This document shows, piece by piece, positions 8,991 to 20,138 of a DNA stretch of 64,000 nt. How positions within the stretch are numbered: position 1 is the stretch's first letter; the number at the start of each line of letters is the position of its first letter. Source of the DNA: Symbiodinium natans (Eukaryota; Sar; Dinophyceae; Suessiales; Symbiodiniaceae); NCBI GenBank assembly GCA_905221605.1, contig CAJNDS010002111.1:436565-500564 (forward strand), in the 5' to 3' direction. The notes below the pieces were generated by a model. That model was given only the letters and a program-made list of their open reading frames with translations, ran no database searches and was not told the DNA's origin. The translations under genes and the position numbers were made by a program.

Positions 8991-11330
8991 ACCTTTCTAA
9001 TCCCATGGGTCAACAAGGTCTGATCGAAAACTCTACGTGCTTTGAAGCTTCACGGGTAGGTATACTATTACAAAAACTACCCCGCGAACCTGCCAGCCCA
9101 AATTCCCAAAGTTCGCACTCTCCCTCAGGGCACTCGCTTCCAGTACTAAGGGAGTTTAGGTGTTGACACGTTGTCTGTTTACGAGTATTGGGTTTAGGGT
9201 TGTTTACGAGAGTTTGGGTTGAGGTTGAAGGTTTCTTCGGGTTGTGGTTTGCAGGGAAAAAAAGACCTAAGCCCCAAACTTGAGGGTTTTGGCTTTTTAT
9301 ACCCCAAGACTCAATTCCGCTCAGGGTCCCGGAAGGAGGTTAAGGGTTTTTAAGGCTAGGGCACGGAAGGAGCCTTGTTAAAGGGGCTGGAGGGGCTTTC
9401 GGCTTCTGGCAGCATAAAACGAACCACAGGTCGGGTTCAAAGGTTGAGAGGATTTAGGATCTTAGGCGGTGGGCCCACCGTAGGGTTACCCTGAACTTCC
9501 TAGGTGTCCTATCCACAACAGACACCATGCACTGTGAAGAACGGAGTCTTGGAGCCAGCCACCTTGGCTGGATTTCTGGACACATTGTCTACTGGACCAC
9601 CTTCTTTTGTCTTTCCAAAGTCAGCAAAAAGTTGGGTGCCAAACGCCAAAACCTGTGCTAAAGAGGTTCGATATCCGTGTGCTGAGCGTTCATCATGACA
9701 CCGTCTGCAGATATTGTAGGATGAGTTTAGTTGCTGTCTTAACAAACGCAGGCCGAACTCTTCCACACCACAGAAAAAAACGCGCAGGGAGTCCAAGCAA
9801 CCGTGTTGGCCAAGTGAAACGTTCGTTCGGAATGGACGCCAGAGCTTTACCGCAGAACTTGTGTTCGAACCAATGTTCAAAAGCAGGAGTCCCAAAGAGA
9901 CAGCGCAGATTCGGACGTTGCCGCCAAAGCAGTCGGCCGGGTTCCACTCTTTTTGGCTGATGGGCGTCGTCGCATCAGCCCGATCTTTTCGCAGCTAAGA
10001 GTTCAACCATATTTTTGATAGTCGCCGAGAATTGCATTAAGCCCTGGGGTCTCTCCGGCACTGGAACCCTATTGGCTGCCCGAGATCCAACATGGGCTGT
10101 GCGGTAAGCTTGTGGGTTGCATGTGCACCGGCGCAATGTCAAGAACTCTTGCGCAAGGTGAAGAGCTGGTACTGCAGCACTTGGCACCTGGCAAACGATC
10201 TCTGCCTTCGTTTTGTATTTGTGACACTTGCTGAACAAGATCGCACACTTGCAAGAAAGGTCATGTCAGCATTTTGTCGGCAGGTTTGGTCGCTGCCACC
10301 ATGCTGAATGAGGCAGCAGCTGTCTCAAGGCAAGAAGAGGTCATGCGAAACTTGGTTAGACATCCGATTCAACCTTCACAAGCGCAAGCGCAAAGGCAGC
10401 AATGATGCTCAGCATGAAACTGATCTTGCACAGTCCTTGTCGTAAAGCATTTCACCAGATTTCCACAGAGCCGCAACCTGCTTGTGGAAGCTTTCTTCAA
10501 AAGTGGAGAGAGGCGGTTCAAGAGGCCAAGCGAAGGCCGCAGTGTCTGCTGTTCAAAGCAAGAAGCGAGTTAGCAGGGGCGCCGAGAAGGCTTCTACAGC
10601 CGCAAAGCGGCTGAAAGGACACCTCTGACATTCTTTTGAAATGTTGTCGTTGTTCCAAACTCAGCATGGGCTGGGGCATGCGCGGGGAAACAGCTGCTGC
10701 AGTGTCAAAACGTACCTGCGCATCTTGCTTGCGGACATTCTCCAGCTTTGCAGCACCTTTCCAGACGCGCTGCTTGTGAGGAGTCCGCTTTTCTTGACGC
10801 TCCATATTTTGTAGAGACATTTTACTTGAGGCATTTGAAGGTTTAGAGGCTTTCAGATTTGGAAGGCAGGCCCGGAAAGTCCCATACCGCCTTGTCAAAA
10901 GGGAAGGTTGACCCAGCATGCGCATGCCGGAAGCAGTCTTGTTAAGACGGCGCCGCCAAAGGTTGAAAAGTCTTGATCTGCGGACTTCCCAGCCGGCACC
11001 GAGCACAAAGACCAAAAAAGCTTGTTGCCAATCATCTGACGCCATGTGGGAGAAAAGAACTTCACTTTCAAAGAGAGACTTAACATCACAATGTTGTTGT
11101 GCTGGTCTCTGGCTGCCTGCGTGCTTCTTCTCGGCTTCTACCAATCGAAAGTTATTGTTTCATTTTTTTTCTAAGCTGACATTCTGGACAAATTTAAAAA
11201 TGGTCCCCACGTCTGCAGCATCCTGCCACGAAATATCCTGCAGTGAGCTGGGAAAGTTTCCAGCGGTATCCTGACGTCAAAGAAAATGGCATGGGTGCAT
11301 GTGTCAAGCACCTTACCTGAAGTGGCGCTT
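8991..11330. other. Unassigned region with only weak reading frames
   Basis: Positions 9150-9460 contain scattered GGGTTTAGG-type words. From 9500 to 11300 there are overlapping frames on both strands. The longest is 208 codons on the minus strand (11144 to 10518), basic, ending at a normal stop, with no motif I know. I cannot decide whether any is translated. Confidence 0.35.
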
Positions 11331-11909
11331 TGAAGGTCTACTGCAGTATCGCAACAGAGCTCAAAGTTGTTGCAAACTGTGATGCATATGTAATGTACGT
11401 TCCAACTTACATTTACATGCTAAAACTAAAAACTAAACTGAAGTCAAACCTCAACCTAAAACTTACATACGAACAAAATTGTTCACCATGTCTCCCATTT
11501 GCGGCAAACAGAACCACTTGGCTGCATGGGTTCGACACATGTGAACAATCTTGCTCCAACCAAAAGCTCTGCAGCAGCCCTGCATTGATTGCTGGAACAA
11601 AGCAGGAGCTTCAATACTTACAGTGCAGCCTGTAACCACAAGCAAAACAAAGCAAAAATCCAGTCTTCTTGTTCGGCAAGGGCAATCTGTGGTTCTGGGT
11701 GGCTATCCTTGAGGTTGGCCGAGCATGCTGAGCAACGCCAAGCAAACACAAAGTCAAGTGCCTGTTGGCATTCGTGCCAGCAAGAGGAGTGTTTCGAAGG
11801 CACTGCAAATGGTGGATTCTGTCCAATGTCACTTCAACATGCATGCCAGGCAATGGAGTGGGCACTCCACTGGAGAGGATGATTTGCTGAAACGTGCGGG
11901 CCAGTGCAG

Positions 11910-12120
11910 CACGCACTGGAGAGTGGATGTTGGCCAACATCCCACTGGGGGGTGGATGATGGGCCAACATCTGGGCCAACATCCACTCTGGAGGGTGGAT
12001 CCACACTGGAGTGGATGTTGGGCCAACATCCACACTGAGGGTGGATGTTGGGCTAACATCACACTGGAGGGGTGGATGTTGGTCCAACAGGGGTGGATGT
12101 TGGGGCAATATCCAGGCTGC
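11910..12120. repeat. Palindrome-bearing minisatellite, about 30-bp unit
   Basis: About six imperfect units of the form ACTGGAGGGTGGATGTTGGG followed by CCAACATCC. At 11925-11942 the core GGATGTTGGCCAACATCC is a perfect 18-bp palindrome. Each unit can therefore fold on itself. Confidence 0.8.
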
Positions 12121-13279
12121 AACGAATTGAGCTTTCTGAGAGTGTGCTTCCAGTCCGCCACAAGCTCCCATTCTTTGGTTCTGTTTCTGGAAAAGCGGCC
12201 ACAAGGAGCACGGAAAAAACAATCCAAATGACGGCAAGTGCCCCCGCCCTTTCTTGACCACCAGCCTCCAGAATGTGCATGCTTTTGGAAACATTCTCGA
12301 CTGTTCTCTGTACATTACTATCACGCAACCTGCAGCTTTTCTGCGCGATGACCGCTGCATGAACACTTCTGGATGTCAGCAACCGTTTGATGTTGCTTCT
12401 TTCTTATCAGTTCAACCTTTCTTCGCACAATGAAATTATCGCTGGTTCCGTGTCCGTTCTCACTTTCTTCTCAGACAACATCAATGCTCTGCAACTTCTT
12501 CAATAAAGTACTTCATCGCTTCCTCACTTGCTGCTGCAATTCTTTGACTCCGAAGCCTTCAGCGACTTCTTAGAGAGCATCGAAGTGCCTGATGACCGGT
12601 CAGAGAAGGACGAGCAGCCAAGCAGCATCAATCATTAATCCCCGGGACTGGAATCCAGGTAATTGGCAGGGGATGTTCTTCTGCCCGCCATTGCCATCTT
12701 TCCTGGTGGAAGAATGCCAACATGCCAGACCATCGTTGGACTGCTACGGTGGTGCCGACCATGGCCATGCCAGAGGAAAGGTGAGCCAAGCGAGCACGAC
12801 TGGACAAGCAAGATCCACAGGAACCGGGACCGCCTTACACCCGACCGCAGCTGTCATCGACTCGCATCGACGACAGAACATCATGCTGTTAGGGCCCAAC
12901 TTCCACCCCTCCAGTGTGGATGTTGGCCCAACTTCCACCCCTCCATGACGTGGCCATCATGCCAACCCAAAGCATGTCGGTCTTGCTGTGTTGCTGGTGT
13001 TTGTGCGCCACATGTCCACCAGCTTCATGGTGGGTCCGAATCGTGGAAAGGGCGGGAAATCAGTTGTGTGGGGCTTCAATTCCCCAAGAAGGGCATGGAG
13101 CATGCCTTTCTCAGCTCCATCACACTTGGCTTGGATGGTGGCTGCACCTGGAGAAAATACTTCATGTCTGTGGTCTTTCATGCAGTGGGCAGACTGCAAC
13201 TGTAGGTCATCGAAGCTAGAAGCTGTTTTGCGGGCCTAAAAGTCGTCCGACAGTCCACTGAGAAGGAGCTGGCATCTGC
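12121..13279. other. Decayed sequence upstream of a copia remnant
   Basis: No supported gene. It may include the eroded upstream part of the Ty1/copia polyprotein seen at 13280, but I cannot recognise reverse transcriptase motifs. A reverse-strand copy of the 11.9 kb minisatellite lies inside it. Confidence 0.35.
12893..12947. repeat. Second locus of the palindromic minisatellite, inverted
   Basis: Two units containing GGCCCAACTTCCACCCCTCC joined by AGTGTGGATGTTGGCCC. These are the 11.9 kb repeat read mainly from the other strand. Confidence 0.65.
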
Positions 13280-13748
13280 GTGAGAGTCACATTACTTGCC
13301 TTTGGACTGAAGGGCATTGGCCTTGTCGTCTGTGATGACACTTACACTTTAGAGATGTTCGCTGATGCTGATTGGTCGGAAAAGCGATCGAGAAGAAAGA
13401 GCACCAGTGCAGGATGCATTGCCTTTGACGGCATGGTTGTTCACACGTTTTCAAGAAGCCAAAGCTGCGTAAGCCTAAGCAGTGGTTGAAAGTGAACATT
13501 GCATGCGTGAGCGCAACATCTTCCTTCGTAGTGCTCTTTAACACATCTTACGCACCAATGTGTCCATGCATTTGTTCGACAGGGATGTGGACGTGTTGGT
13601 CACATTTCTGGTTGCCTGTTATGGCTACAGGACTTATTCAATGGAAGAAAGCATCGCTCCACGCGGTGTCGATCTTGACAATCCAGCTGACTTGTTTACA
13701 AAGTCTTTTGTCAGGGACCCGTATCCGCACTTTGAGCCACATCCTTAG
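13280..13748 (+). pseudogene. Ty1/copia RNase H and polyprotein C-terminus, broken
   Basis: The first frame (13280-13489) reads LEMFADADWSEKRSRRKSTS then AGCIAFDG and SRSQSCVSLSS. This is the typical copia RNase H run (D-A-D-W, R-K-S-T-S-G, W/F-S-S/R-K-Q, S-S). It stops where the family has the catalytic Glu of T-E-A-E. Another frame (13560-13748) carries GVDLDNPADLFTKSF, matching the N-P-A-D-x-x-T-K motif near the copia polyprotein end. The two parts are in different frames, so at least one frameshift separates them. It is an old insertion, plus strand; LTRs were not recognised. Confidence 0.75.
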
Positions 13749-14205
13749 GATCCGTGATTCGCATGACGGATTTTCTCTTGTTGGAACGACTAAGTTTGAG
13801 GAGCAGCAGCGCCGTGAGCAGGCAAAGAAGTTTCTTCGTGCTGTGAGGAGCACAGGTCATGGAAATGCCGAGACGTCGTAATTGCTTGCATTGTTGGTCC
13901 AGGTCATGGGCAACAAGGCTACGGATGTTGAAGTGCGAGCACAGTTTGTGCCTGACTCGCCAGTGTCAACTGACGAGGATTCGAGCCCGTGGATCAGCTT
14001 TGTCTTTGTCGTCGTCGCAACAGTGTGCATCGTTCCTGCTTGGCCGTGCCAGTGTCAACTTGAATTTTGCATCCCTTTTGGAGTGGTTTAGGTTTGAAGC
14101 AACAGAGGCTCAGCAGCCATTGCTAGCCGAAGCACCTGCTCTTGCAGAAAACCTTGATGTGCTTTCTGATGATAGCCATGAACGTCTTGGTTTACATTTT
14201 ACAGC

Positions 14206-14706
14206 ATGACTCACCGCGAACTCGTGCAGAGATCCTCGGTCGGCCACCGCCTGTGACACCGAGTGAATCTGAACTTGAATCTGAGCAGCCAGACTCAGAG
14301 CCGGTTGGTGACGCCGCAGCTCTAGATGTTCCAGCTATTCCTGTGATTCCAGCTGGTCAGACAGCTAACTGCGTTGCTGCAGGATGATGACATCCTTCGG
14401 GTGAGGGAAGATGCTGATGTATGGACTGCCCCAAGAAGTGGAATTCGCTTTCATCTTCTTGGTGAGTGCGATGGTCTTAGAAGGGCCCGACAGGTTCGTA
14501 GACTGACGTATGGCCAGCTGCAGTTTGAGTTCCCTGGTCAGTATGACATGTGTTACTTGTGCCAGTTGTGGACTCGAGAGCTTGCGCGTCGCCAGGACAT
14601 TGCACGATTGGCCACCATGTACCACATTCTGCATGTGCACGGCCAACAACTGCCAAATCCCATGCTTCAGATCCTTCCAGAGCCCGAGCCGCATGATGAT
14701 ACGTAA
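14206..14706 (+). pseudogene. Probable C-terminal tail of the same retroelement
   Basis: An acidic, Pro-rich stretch (SESELESEQPDSEPVGDAAA) leads by a frame change into a 14374-14706 frame. That frame contains SGIRFHLLGECDGLRRARQV and, further on, CYLC. The spacing of His, Cys and a closing CxxC resembles a small metal-binding tail that I associate with dinoflagellate copia-type polyproteins; this association is from memory of the pattern and is not certain. It ends at a TAA 950 bp after the NPADxxTK motif. Confidence 0.4.
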
Positions 14707-16296
14707 ATGAGCCCAATCACGATGACCCGCATCTTTTCGTTGCATGTGTGTTTTAATGAAGCAGAATTAGATAGACGCAATTTCTTGAAATGCTAATGAT
14801 GTCTCTTGTGGATGCAGTCGCTGGCTGGTACCACTGTACCTGAGCTTGTGTGCAAATTTTCTTGAATTGCAGTGGAGTAAACTCAAATCTCTAAGAGATT
14901 GGCAAATTCTGCATGTGGCCGGTAACCTCTCCTTTGCGCATCACAGCCGTGTGATGTTGAAAGTTTTTGCAGCTTGCGGAGCTGGCAAGCAAACCCACTT
15001 GGAGCCATGAGCTCACAAGGTGCCCAAAGGTCAAAGGTTAGGAGGTGCCTGTAGGCCTGTACAAAGCCCACCAAAATGTTTGCCTCCCGGGAGCGCGGTA
15101 CGTCCGCCCTCGGCAGTAAAGGACAAACTGAGTGTTGCATTGCACTTGCTGATGTGAGGCTTGTTGGCTGTTTCGCTCTGGGCATGTATAGCAGTAGCTC
15201 CCACCGAATCGTTCTGAATGCCTGCTTTGCGTAGCACGGCAAATCATCCTTTGGCGGGGTGATCACGATTTCGATGTCATGCATGGGGACACTCAACCAT
15301 GTATTTTCCTTGCGAAGATGTTATGTGGTGGGATAGTTTGTTTGCCCAGAAGCTTTACAGTCATGTCTCATGTCATGTGCCGACGCAGCTGTGCTCGTGA
15401 GTCTCAAAAGTTTTCACATTATGCCCCCTAAATGTCTGATGATGCAGACGGCGAGGCTGTGAAGCTTCTTGACATAAGTCCGGCATGCCAAGGAATATGT
15501 ACAAGTTTCAACAGAAAGAAGCTCGCACGCACTTCTAAAGCCTGCGTGGCAAGTCGGGACGGCTTTGGGTCTCAACCTTCTTGCGATCCTCGGCGTTGCG
15601 GCCCGCAGGACATCTGAAACACAACAAAGCTGCCCATGTCAATGTCCCATTTACGGCACCTTGCATATTTCGATTCCTTATGACCGGCCTCAAGAAAACC
15701 CGAATGAGTGAATTTTCTCGGGGTTCCTGTCGCACCACAACAGCTTGTTATTTGGGATTATTTACGGGCTACTCAGTATAATTTTTTGGATTATATGAGG
15801 TATATATAAGGGTTATATAGGAGAACAAGATTCAGGGTCCCTTGTCGGGGTCTCTCCTTATACCCCTTAATCTTAAATGCGACAAAAAGCTTAGAAGCCC
15901 TGGACCCATGGCTTCTGAATCGCTGGCGGCGGGGCCTTCCAAGCCGCATGCCGAGGCTTTTGGCTGGGCAGGTTTCGGGGTTTAGGGGCTACCAACAACC
16001 GCAAACCCAAGCCGCTCTAGCCGTCTAACCCTCTAACCCTCGAACGCTATCACCCTATAGCCCTCTAACCGTCTAACCCTAGAACTCTACGGCATATACA
16101 ACCAACCTTATAGCCCTATACTCTTTTCACCCTACCACCCATCACCCTGTCACCCTATCACCCCCCTGGATGAACAATGTTTTCCCACAACCTTTTAGCC
16201 CCAAAACCCGAGTACCCGACCCTCATAGCCCTAAATCCCTGCAACCTTGCAACCTGTAAGCCGGTACACTTGAAACCCACACCTTGCACTGCTCAG
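14707..16296. other. Non-coding transition into telomere-repeat-rich DNA
   Basis: No supported gene. After about 15990 the sequence becomes C-rich (CCCTCTAACC, CACCCTATCACC words), the first degenerate CCCTAAA-type block, lying upstream of the first exon-like segment. Confidence 0.4.
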
Positions 16297-16363
16297 AGAG
16301 AGGCGAGGTGTGCTGACCAACTCGAAAGTGGGGATGTGCCCAGCGACTTGCAGGATCGCACGG
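16297..16363 (+). CDS. Putative exon 1 of the 16-18 kb cluster
   Basis: After a C-rich block ending GCTCAG the sequence reads REARCADQLESGDVPSDLQD and then turns into GCTTAGGG-type repeats. One frame is clearly more protein-like than the others. Product unknown. Confidence 0.4.
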
Positions 16364-16571
16364 GGCTTCAGCTTAGGGCTTAGGGCTTTGCGGGCTTTGA
16401 TTCTTTCGATGATGTTAGGGTTGCAGGGCTATAAGGGTTCAGGCCTAAAAGGATATGGATTTTTAGGGATATTTGATCCCAGAAATTGTAGGCTTGCATT
16501 CCTTACAACAGGATCCATCAGCATGCAAACCCTAATTTCGAATGTGTTCGAATAGCTCCCAAACCCTACAG

Positions 16572-16639
16572 GACCTTGGGCTTGCGCCTTGATGTTGAGG
16601 ACCCCGAAATCCTTTGTACATTACACCCTGAGCCCTCAG
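16572..16639 (+). CDS. Putative exon 2 of the 16-18 kb cluster
   Basis: Bounded by AACCCTACAG upstream and GTTTGTTTGGGG downstream, giving canonical AG and GT. Reads TLGLRLDVEDPEILCTLHPE. The acceptor lies in the C-strand repeat and the donor starts the G-strand repeat. Function unknown. Confidence 0.5.
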
Positions 16640-16930
16640 GTTTGTTTGGGGTTCAGGATCAAAGGATTTGGGGGTGTGTGGTTTGTGGGATTCGGGTTGG
16701 CTTGGTCAAGTTTAGTCTTCTACAGGTGTGGTGTAAGTTTCTCTGAATTCGGCTTGAAGCTTCGAGGTTTTTATTAAGTAGAGCTGCATTGCTTTCCTTA
16801 GTGCACTCTGTGCTTGCTGACGCAAAATTTTCAGAAGCGCTTTGAGAGGTTCTTTCCCGAAGCCCTGCAAACCCGAAAGCCTCTGGGCACTAGACCTGAT
16901 TCCCAACCGTACGTCCTACATCGAAAGCAG

Positions 16931-17002
16931 CACAGCGCCAGACCTGGCAGCTCAGCGCCGCTCGCGTGCCGCGAGCGCAGCTCAAGGAGGTTGCGGACCC
17001 AG
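16931..17002 (+). CDS. Putative exon 3 of the 16-18 kb cluster
   Basis: Follows CGAAAGCAG and precedes a G-rich repeat (GATTGAGGGGGG, so a GA donor is possible). One reading gives LSAARVPRAQLKEVADP. Other frames are also open, so frame choice is uncertain. Confidence 0.35.
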
Positions 17003-17140
17003 GATTGAGGGGGGTTCAGATTTTGGGGCTCAGGGGTTGGGAGGTTTGGGGGTTGATTTATCTGGGACAGTGTTTTGGGGTCCAGGTGAGACATGGAGTT
17101 TGGGAGTTTAGGCTGGTTTCGAGGCTTTTTTGGGGTTCAG

Positions 17141-17232
17141 GGGTTCGAGATGAACCGGAAGAACCAGTCAAAGTCGTCGAATTACGTCGACTTCTGCTTG
17201 AATCGGAAAGGGCCCAAATGCACCCCGCATGA
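17141..17232 (+). CDS. Putative exon, helical and charged
   Basis: After GGGGTTCAG the frame reads DEPEEPVKVVELRRLLLESE and reaches a TGA at 17230. Either this is a C-terminal exon or splicing occurs before the stop. High helix propensity; no family recognised. Confidence 0.4.
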
Positions 17233-17271
17233 CATGTGCCGTCAGAGTCACAGACCCCAACTCATCCGAAG

Positions 17272-17400
17272 AGTGCGCTTGCGAACGTCACGCCAAGTAG
17301 TGCCGAAACCAAAAGTTTCTCCTTATCGAGCTTGGCGGAACAGGCCCTGGAGGCTGCGGAGACACCACGGTGGCAGCTGCTAGGCTGCCCGACTGTGGAG
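17272..17400 (+). CDS. Putative exon
   Basis: Follows CTCATCCGAAG and reads SLAEQALEAAETPRWQLLGC in the only convincing frame. Composition is helical and Ala-rich. The downstream boundary is unclear. Confidence 0.35.
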
Positions 17401-17510
17401 TCTGAGAACACAAACCCGCCTGACGGGGTTCCGGGTTTATGACTCCGGGAAGCTTCGGCTTCCTACACCTGAAAACTCTGAAGCCCTTTGCGCACAATCC
17501 CACCCGCGAG

Positions 17511-17580
17511 GGGGTGAGCGTGCTCTGGACGCCGAGCTCCGGCGATGGCAGCCCTCCTCCGACCAGGCCGGGAGAGAGGA
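17511..17580 (+). CDS. Putative exon
   Basis: Flanked upstream by a C-rich stretch ending CACCCGCGAG and downstream by GGTTTTAGGG. Reads ERALDAELRRWQPSSDQAGR. Confidence 0.35.
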
Positions 17581-17741
17581 GCCCTTAAACAAACGGCTGG
17601 GGTTGTGGTTTTAGGGATTTCAGCGTTGACTGTAGGGTGTACAGGTTTCAAGGTGTAGAGTTTAAGTTTTCAAGGGCTGTCTCATCCTGCGCAGCAAAAG
17701 CCCAAGACCTTGCGACTCCACTAGCAAGAGCCTCTGAGCAG

Positions 17742-17788
17742 GAGCCGCGGCTGGAAGGTCTTTGGAGGTCACGTGATGGGTCGCGTGG
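17742..17788 (+). CDS. Short putative exon
   Basis: After CTCTGAGCAG the frame reads EPRLEGLWRSRDGSRG and then enters GGGGGGTTTAAG. Short, so low confidence. Confidence 0.3.
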
Positions 17789-18266
17789 GGGGGGTTTAAG
17801 CTTTCTAGGGGGCGTAGGGTTCCGGGTTCCTGAGCCCCAAATTAAAAAAACCACTGACCAGACAGGCCACACGACACTGCCATGAACCAGCCTACATAAG
17901 CCTTTGGGTCGATGTTAGGGCGTCAAAGGGTTTAGGGGTCGAGGGTGTCATTTAGTTTGGGCTTGTGGGCTTCGCGGGTTTAGGGTGAGAGGTTCGGACG
18001 GAGGTTCAGGGTGCAACAGTCCTGGAATGTCTGGTTAGGCCATGGGGGCGTGTTGTGTTTTTGAATGCTGTTGTTGTTTGTGCTTTTCGTGGTGGCAGAA
18101 TTTTTCATCCATTTCAGCCCAAGCCCAAAACCTAAACTGGAAAAGGGGCACACCTTGCCGTAGGATGCGCTTCTGGACCAGTCTCCGAGCATGCTGTGTG
18201 TGCTGTCTTTCGGCATCTTGTGTTGTTGCAAGATTGCATCCTTTTGAGAATAGACCCCGATTTCAG

Positions 18267-18380
18267 AAGACAATGCGTGCGCAGTTTGATTCGAGGCCGG
18301 ATGGCGAGCTCTCTATGCCGTGTGGCGGTGAAGCAAGCTTCTTCGGAGCCGACGAGGTCAAGCGGCCTCTGCTTCGGTGA
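18267..18380 (+). CDS. Putative terminal exon of the 16-18 kb cluster
   Basis: After a pyrimidine-flanked TTTCAG the frame reads FDSRPDGELSMPCGGEASFF and closes at a TGA (18378-18380). No family recognised. Confidence 0.35.
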   Translation, partial: KTMRAQFDSRPDGELSMPCGGEASFFGADEVKRPLLR

Positions 18381-19358
18381 AGTGTTAAGCCTGTTAAGCT
18401 CTTGAAGCAGTGAAGAACCTTAGGTGTAGAGCTGGGCACTAGCACGGTTGTTGTGGGGCCTGGTATAGGTTTAGAGTTGAAGAGGCCTCAGGGCGTTGTG
18501 TTTTATCAGCTTTCGTGCGAAGCTACCGCCAGAATACCTTTTGCAAACTCCAGAGCCCTGAAAGGCAGTCCAAGAGGTACTTCTGCTTCGACACGAGCTT
18601 CAAACAGCACCTGGGCTGGTTCTTTTGTTGGGAAACTATGGTGTAGTGCGGTACGTTGCAAGCAGCGCGCTGCAACTTATCATGTCTTTGTTGCGTGTAT
18701 TGGTACTGTTTGGGTCATGATTTGTTTACGCGGTGTTTCGGGTTTAGCTTTCTGCATGCGTGTCAGCTTCCTCCTTTGCTGAGTGCAGTACTTTCAGTGC
18801 CCTCAAGGAGGTGTTGAGAACAACCAGCCGAGCCCAGCATCGTAAGGCTCTTTTTTTAGCAAAGGCCCCTCAACCCTGAACCCCTACCTTTAAAAGCCTT
18901 TAAAAGCAATGCTGTCTCCCAAAGCCTTTATCTCTGAAAGCCTCAGCCTTCGCTTCACATCTCCGACAAGAGACTGGCCTCTTCAAGAGAAGTTGAGAGC
19001 AGTTCACAAGCTTTGACTCTTACTCCTCATTTTTGTCTGGGATGTGGGGGGTAACTGCAAGAAACGCCTAGCACCTCTTCAAGGTCGTGTTTACATGGGT
19101 TCGACGGTTCTAGTAGACAAGGTCCCCATGTCTAAACCCTTTACCAGTACCTAGAAATGCGCGCGGACCCAAAAACCGGAGCACGCACGGCTTGCCCAAA
19201 GCAAACCCTAAACCCGAAGCCCCAGACCCTGCACCCTAAACCCCAAAGCTTCAACCCTAAATCCCAAACCCGAAGCCCTAAACCTCAAATCTCAAATCTG
19301 AAATTCCAAACGCTAAGCCTCTCACTTTATATGCCCTGTAAACTCCGAACCTGCCGAG
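18381..19358. other. Intergenic or intronic DNA, mostly degenerate repeats
   Basis: No supported gene. The last 160 bp (from about 19195) are CCCTAAA/CCCGAAGC-type C-strand repeats leading into the next exon. Confidence 0.4.
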
Positions 19359-19448
19359 GCCAGGGGCGAGGTGCGTCGCCTTTGGGCGCAGCTGGCCGCC
19401 CGCGACGGCCGCGTCGCGCGCCTCGAAGCAGAGCTCCCTGCCTTGCAG
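19359..19448 (+). CDS. Putative coiled-coil exon
   Basis: Exactly 30 codons, phase 0, between a C-strand repeat block and GTCAAGATTTAGGG. Reads ARGEVRRLWAQLAARDGRVA followed by RLEAELPALQ, with heptad-like leucines and alternating charge typical of a coiled coil. It ends in CTTGCAG followed by GTCAAG. The parent protein is unknown. Confidence 0.55.
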
Positions 19449-19458
19449 GTCAAGATTT

Positions 19459-19530
19459 AGGGTCTAGAGTTTGGGGTTTAGGGTTTAGGGTTTGGGGTTA
19501 AGGGTTTAGGGTCTAGGGTCTTGGGTTTAG
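19459..19530. repeat. TTTAGGG-type tract after the coiled-coil exon
   Basis: Mixed TTTAGGG, TCTAGGG and TTTGGGG units on the plus strand, directly after the donor. Confidence 0.8.
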
Positions 19531-20080
19531 GTGTTCCTTTCTCCGCGTTTTACGTTTGCTGTCCTTGTTTAAGTTTTGTTAGTTTTTTTGCTACAAGGGG
19601 TAGGGCTCAAGCTATCGGCACCTTCTGTCATGGAGCCCTTTTTCAACGCGGCCACCCTTAGAGGGATACGACAGTGGACATAAATGCTCTAGGGCTCTAC
19701 ATTTTGCTCATTCCTGGGTGGCTTGGTGTGAAAGGCTTTTGCTATGCCTCTAAACCCTAAACCCGAAGCCCCAAAAGAGTTCGAAGCGTTTTTAACGGCC
19801 AAGATTCTTCCCCGAAGACCTGGACCGTCCAGCCTGGACCCAACCCTGTAAAGGCAGTCTGGTGAGATGTGAGGAGCACATATGGGGTTGTTCAACAAAA
19901 TTTCTTCCTGCCGCAATACGGGGCCCCCAAAGCCTTCTGTTTGCCTGCAGTGGAAAAGAAGCCGAGCAGAAGCCCAAATTTCCACTTAGTCCCTAAACCC
20001 TGTAAACTTTTAACCTTCACCCGAAAGCCTCAAGCCTAGGACCTGAAAAGCCTCCAACCCGAAATTCTCAACCTGCCGGG

Positions 20081-20135
20081 GTGCTTCGGCTGAGGTTGGC
20101 GTGATGGCCCCAGCTTTGTTGCGTTTGCGGCGTCC
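20081..20135 (+). CDS. Putative exon with a GTTTAGGG donor
   Basis: Follows about 90 bp of C-strand repeat (CCCTAAACCC to CTCAACCTG) and ends CGGCGTCC just before GTTTAGGGGG. Reads ASAEVGVMAPALLRLRR. The acceptor is not an obvious AG. Confidence 0.35.
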
Positions 20136-20138
20136 GTT

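Noticed and set aside
10518-11144. 208-codon minus-strand frame as a gene
   Set aside because: Kept only as a note in the region entry; composition is basic and cysteine-poor with no family resemblance, and frames on the other strand are open as well.
11611-12366. 251-codon minus-strand frame
   Set aside because: Its middle is the palindromic minisatellite translated, and the rest has no motif or protein-like bias.
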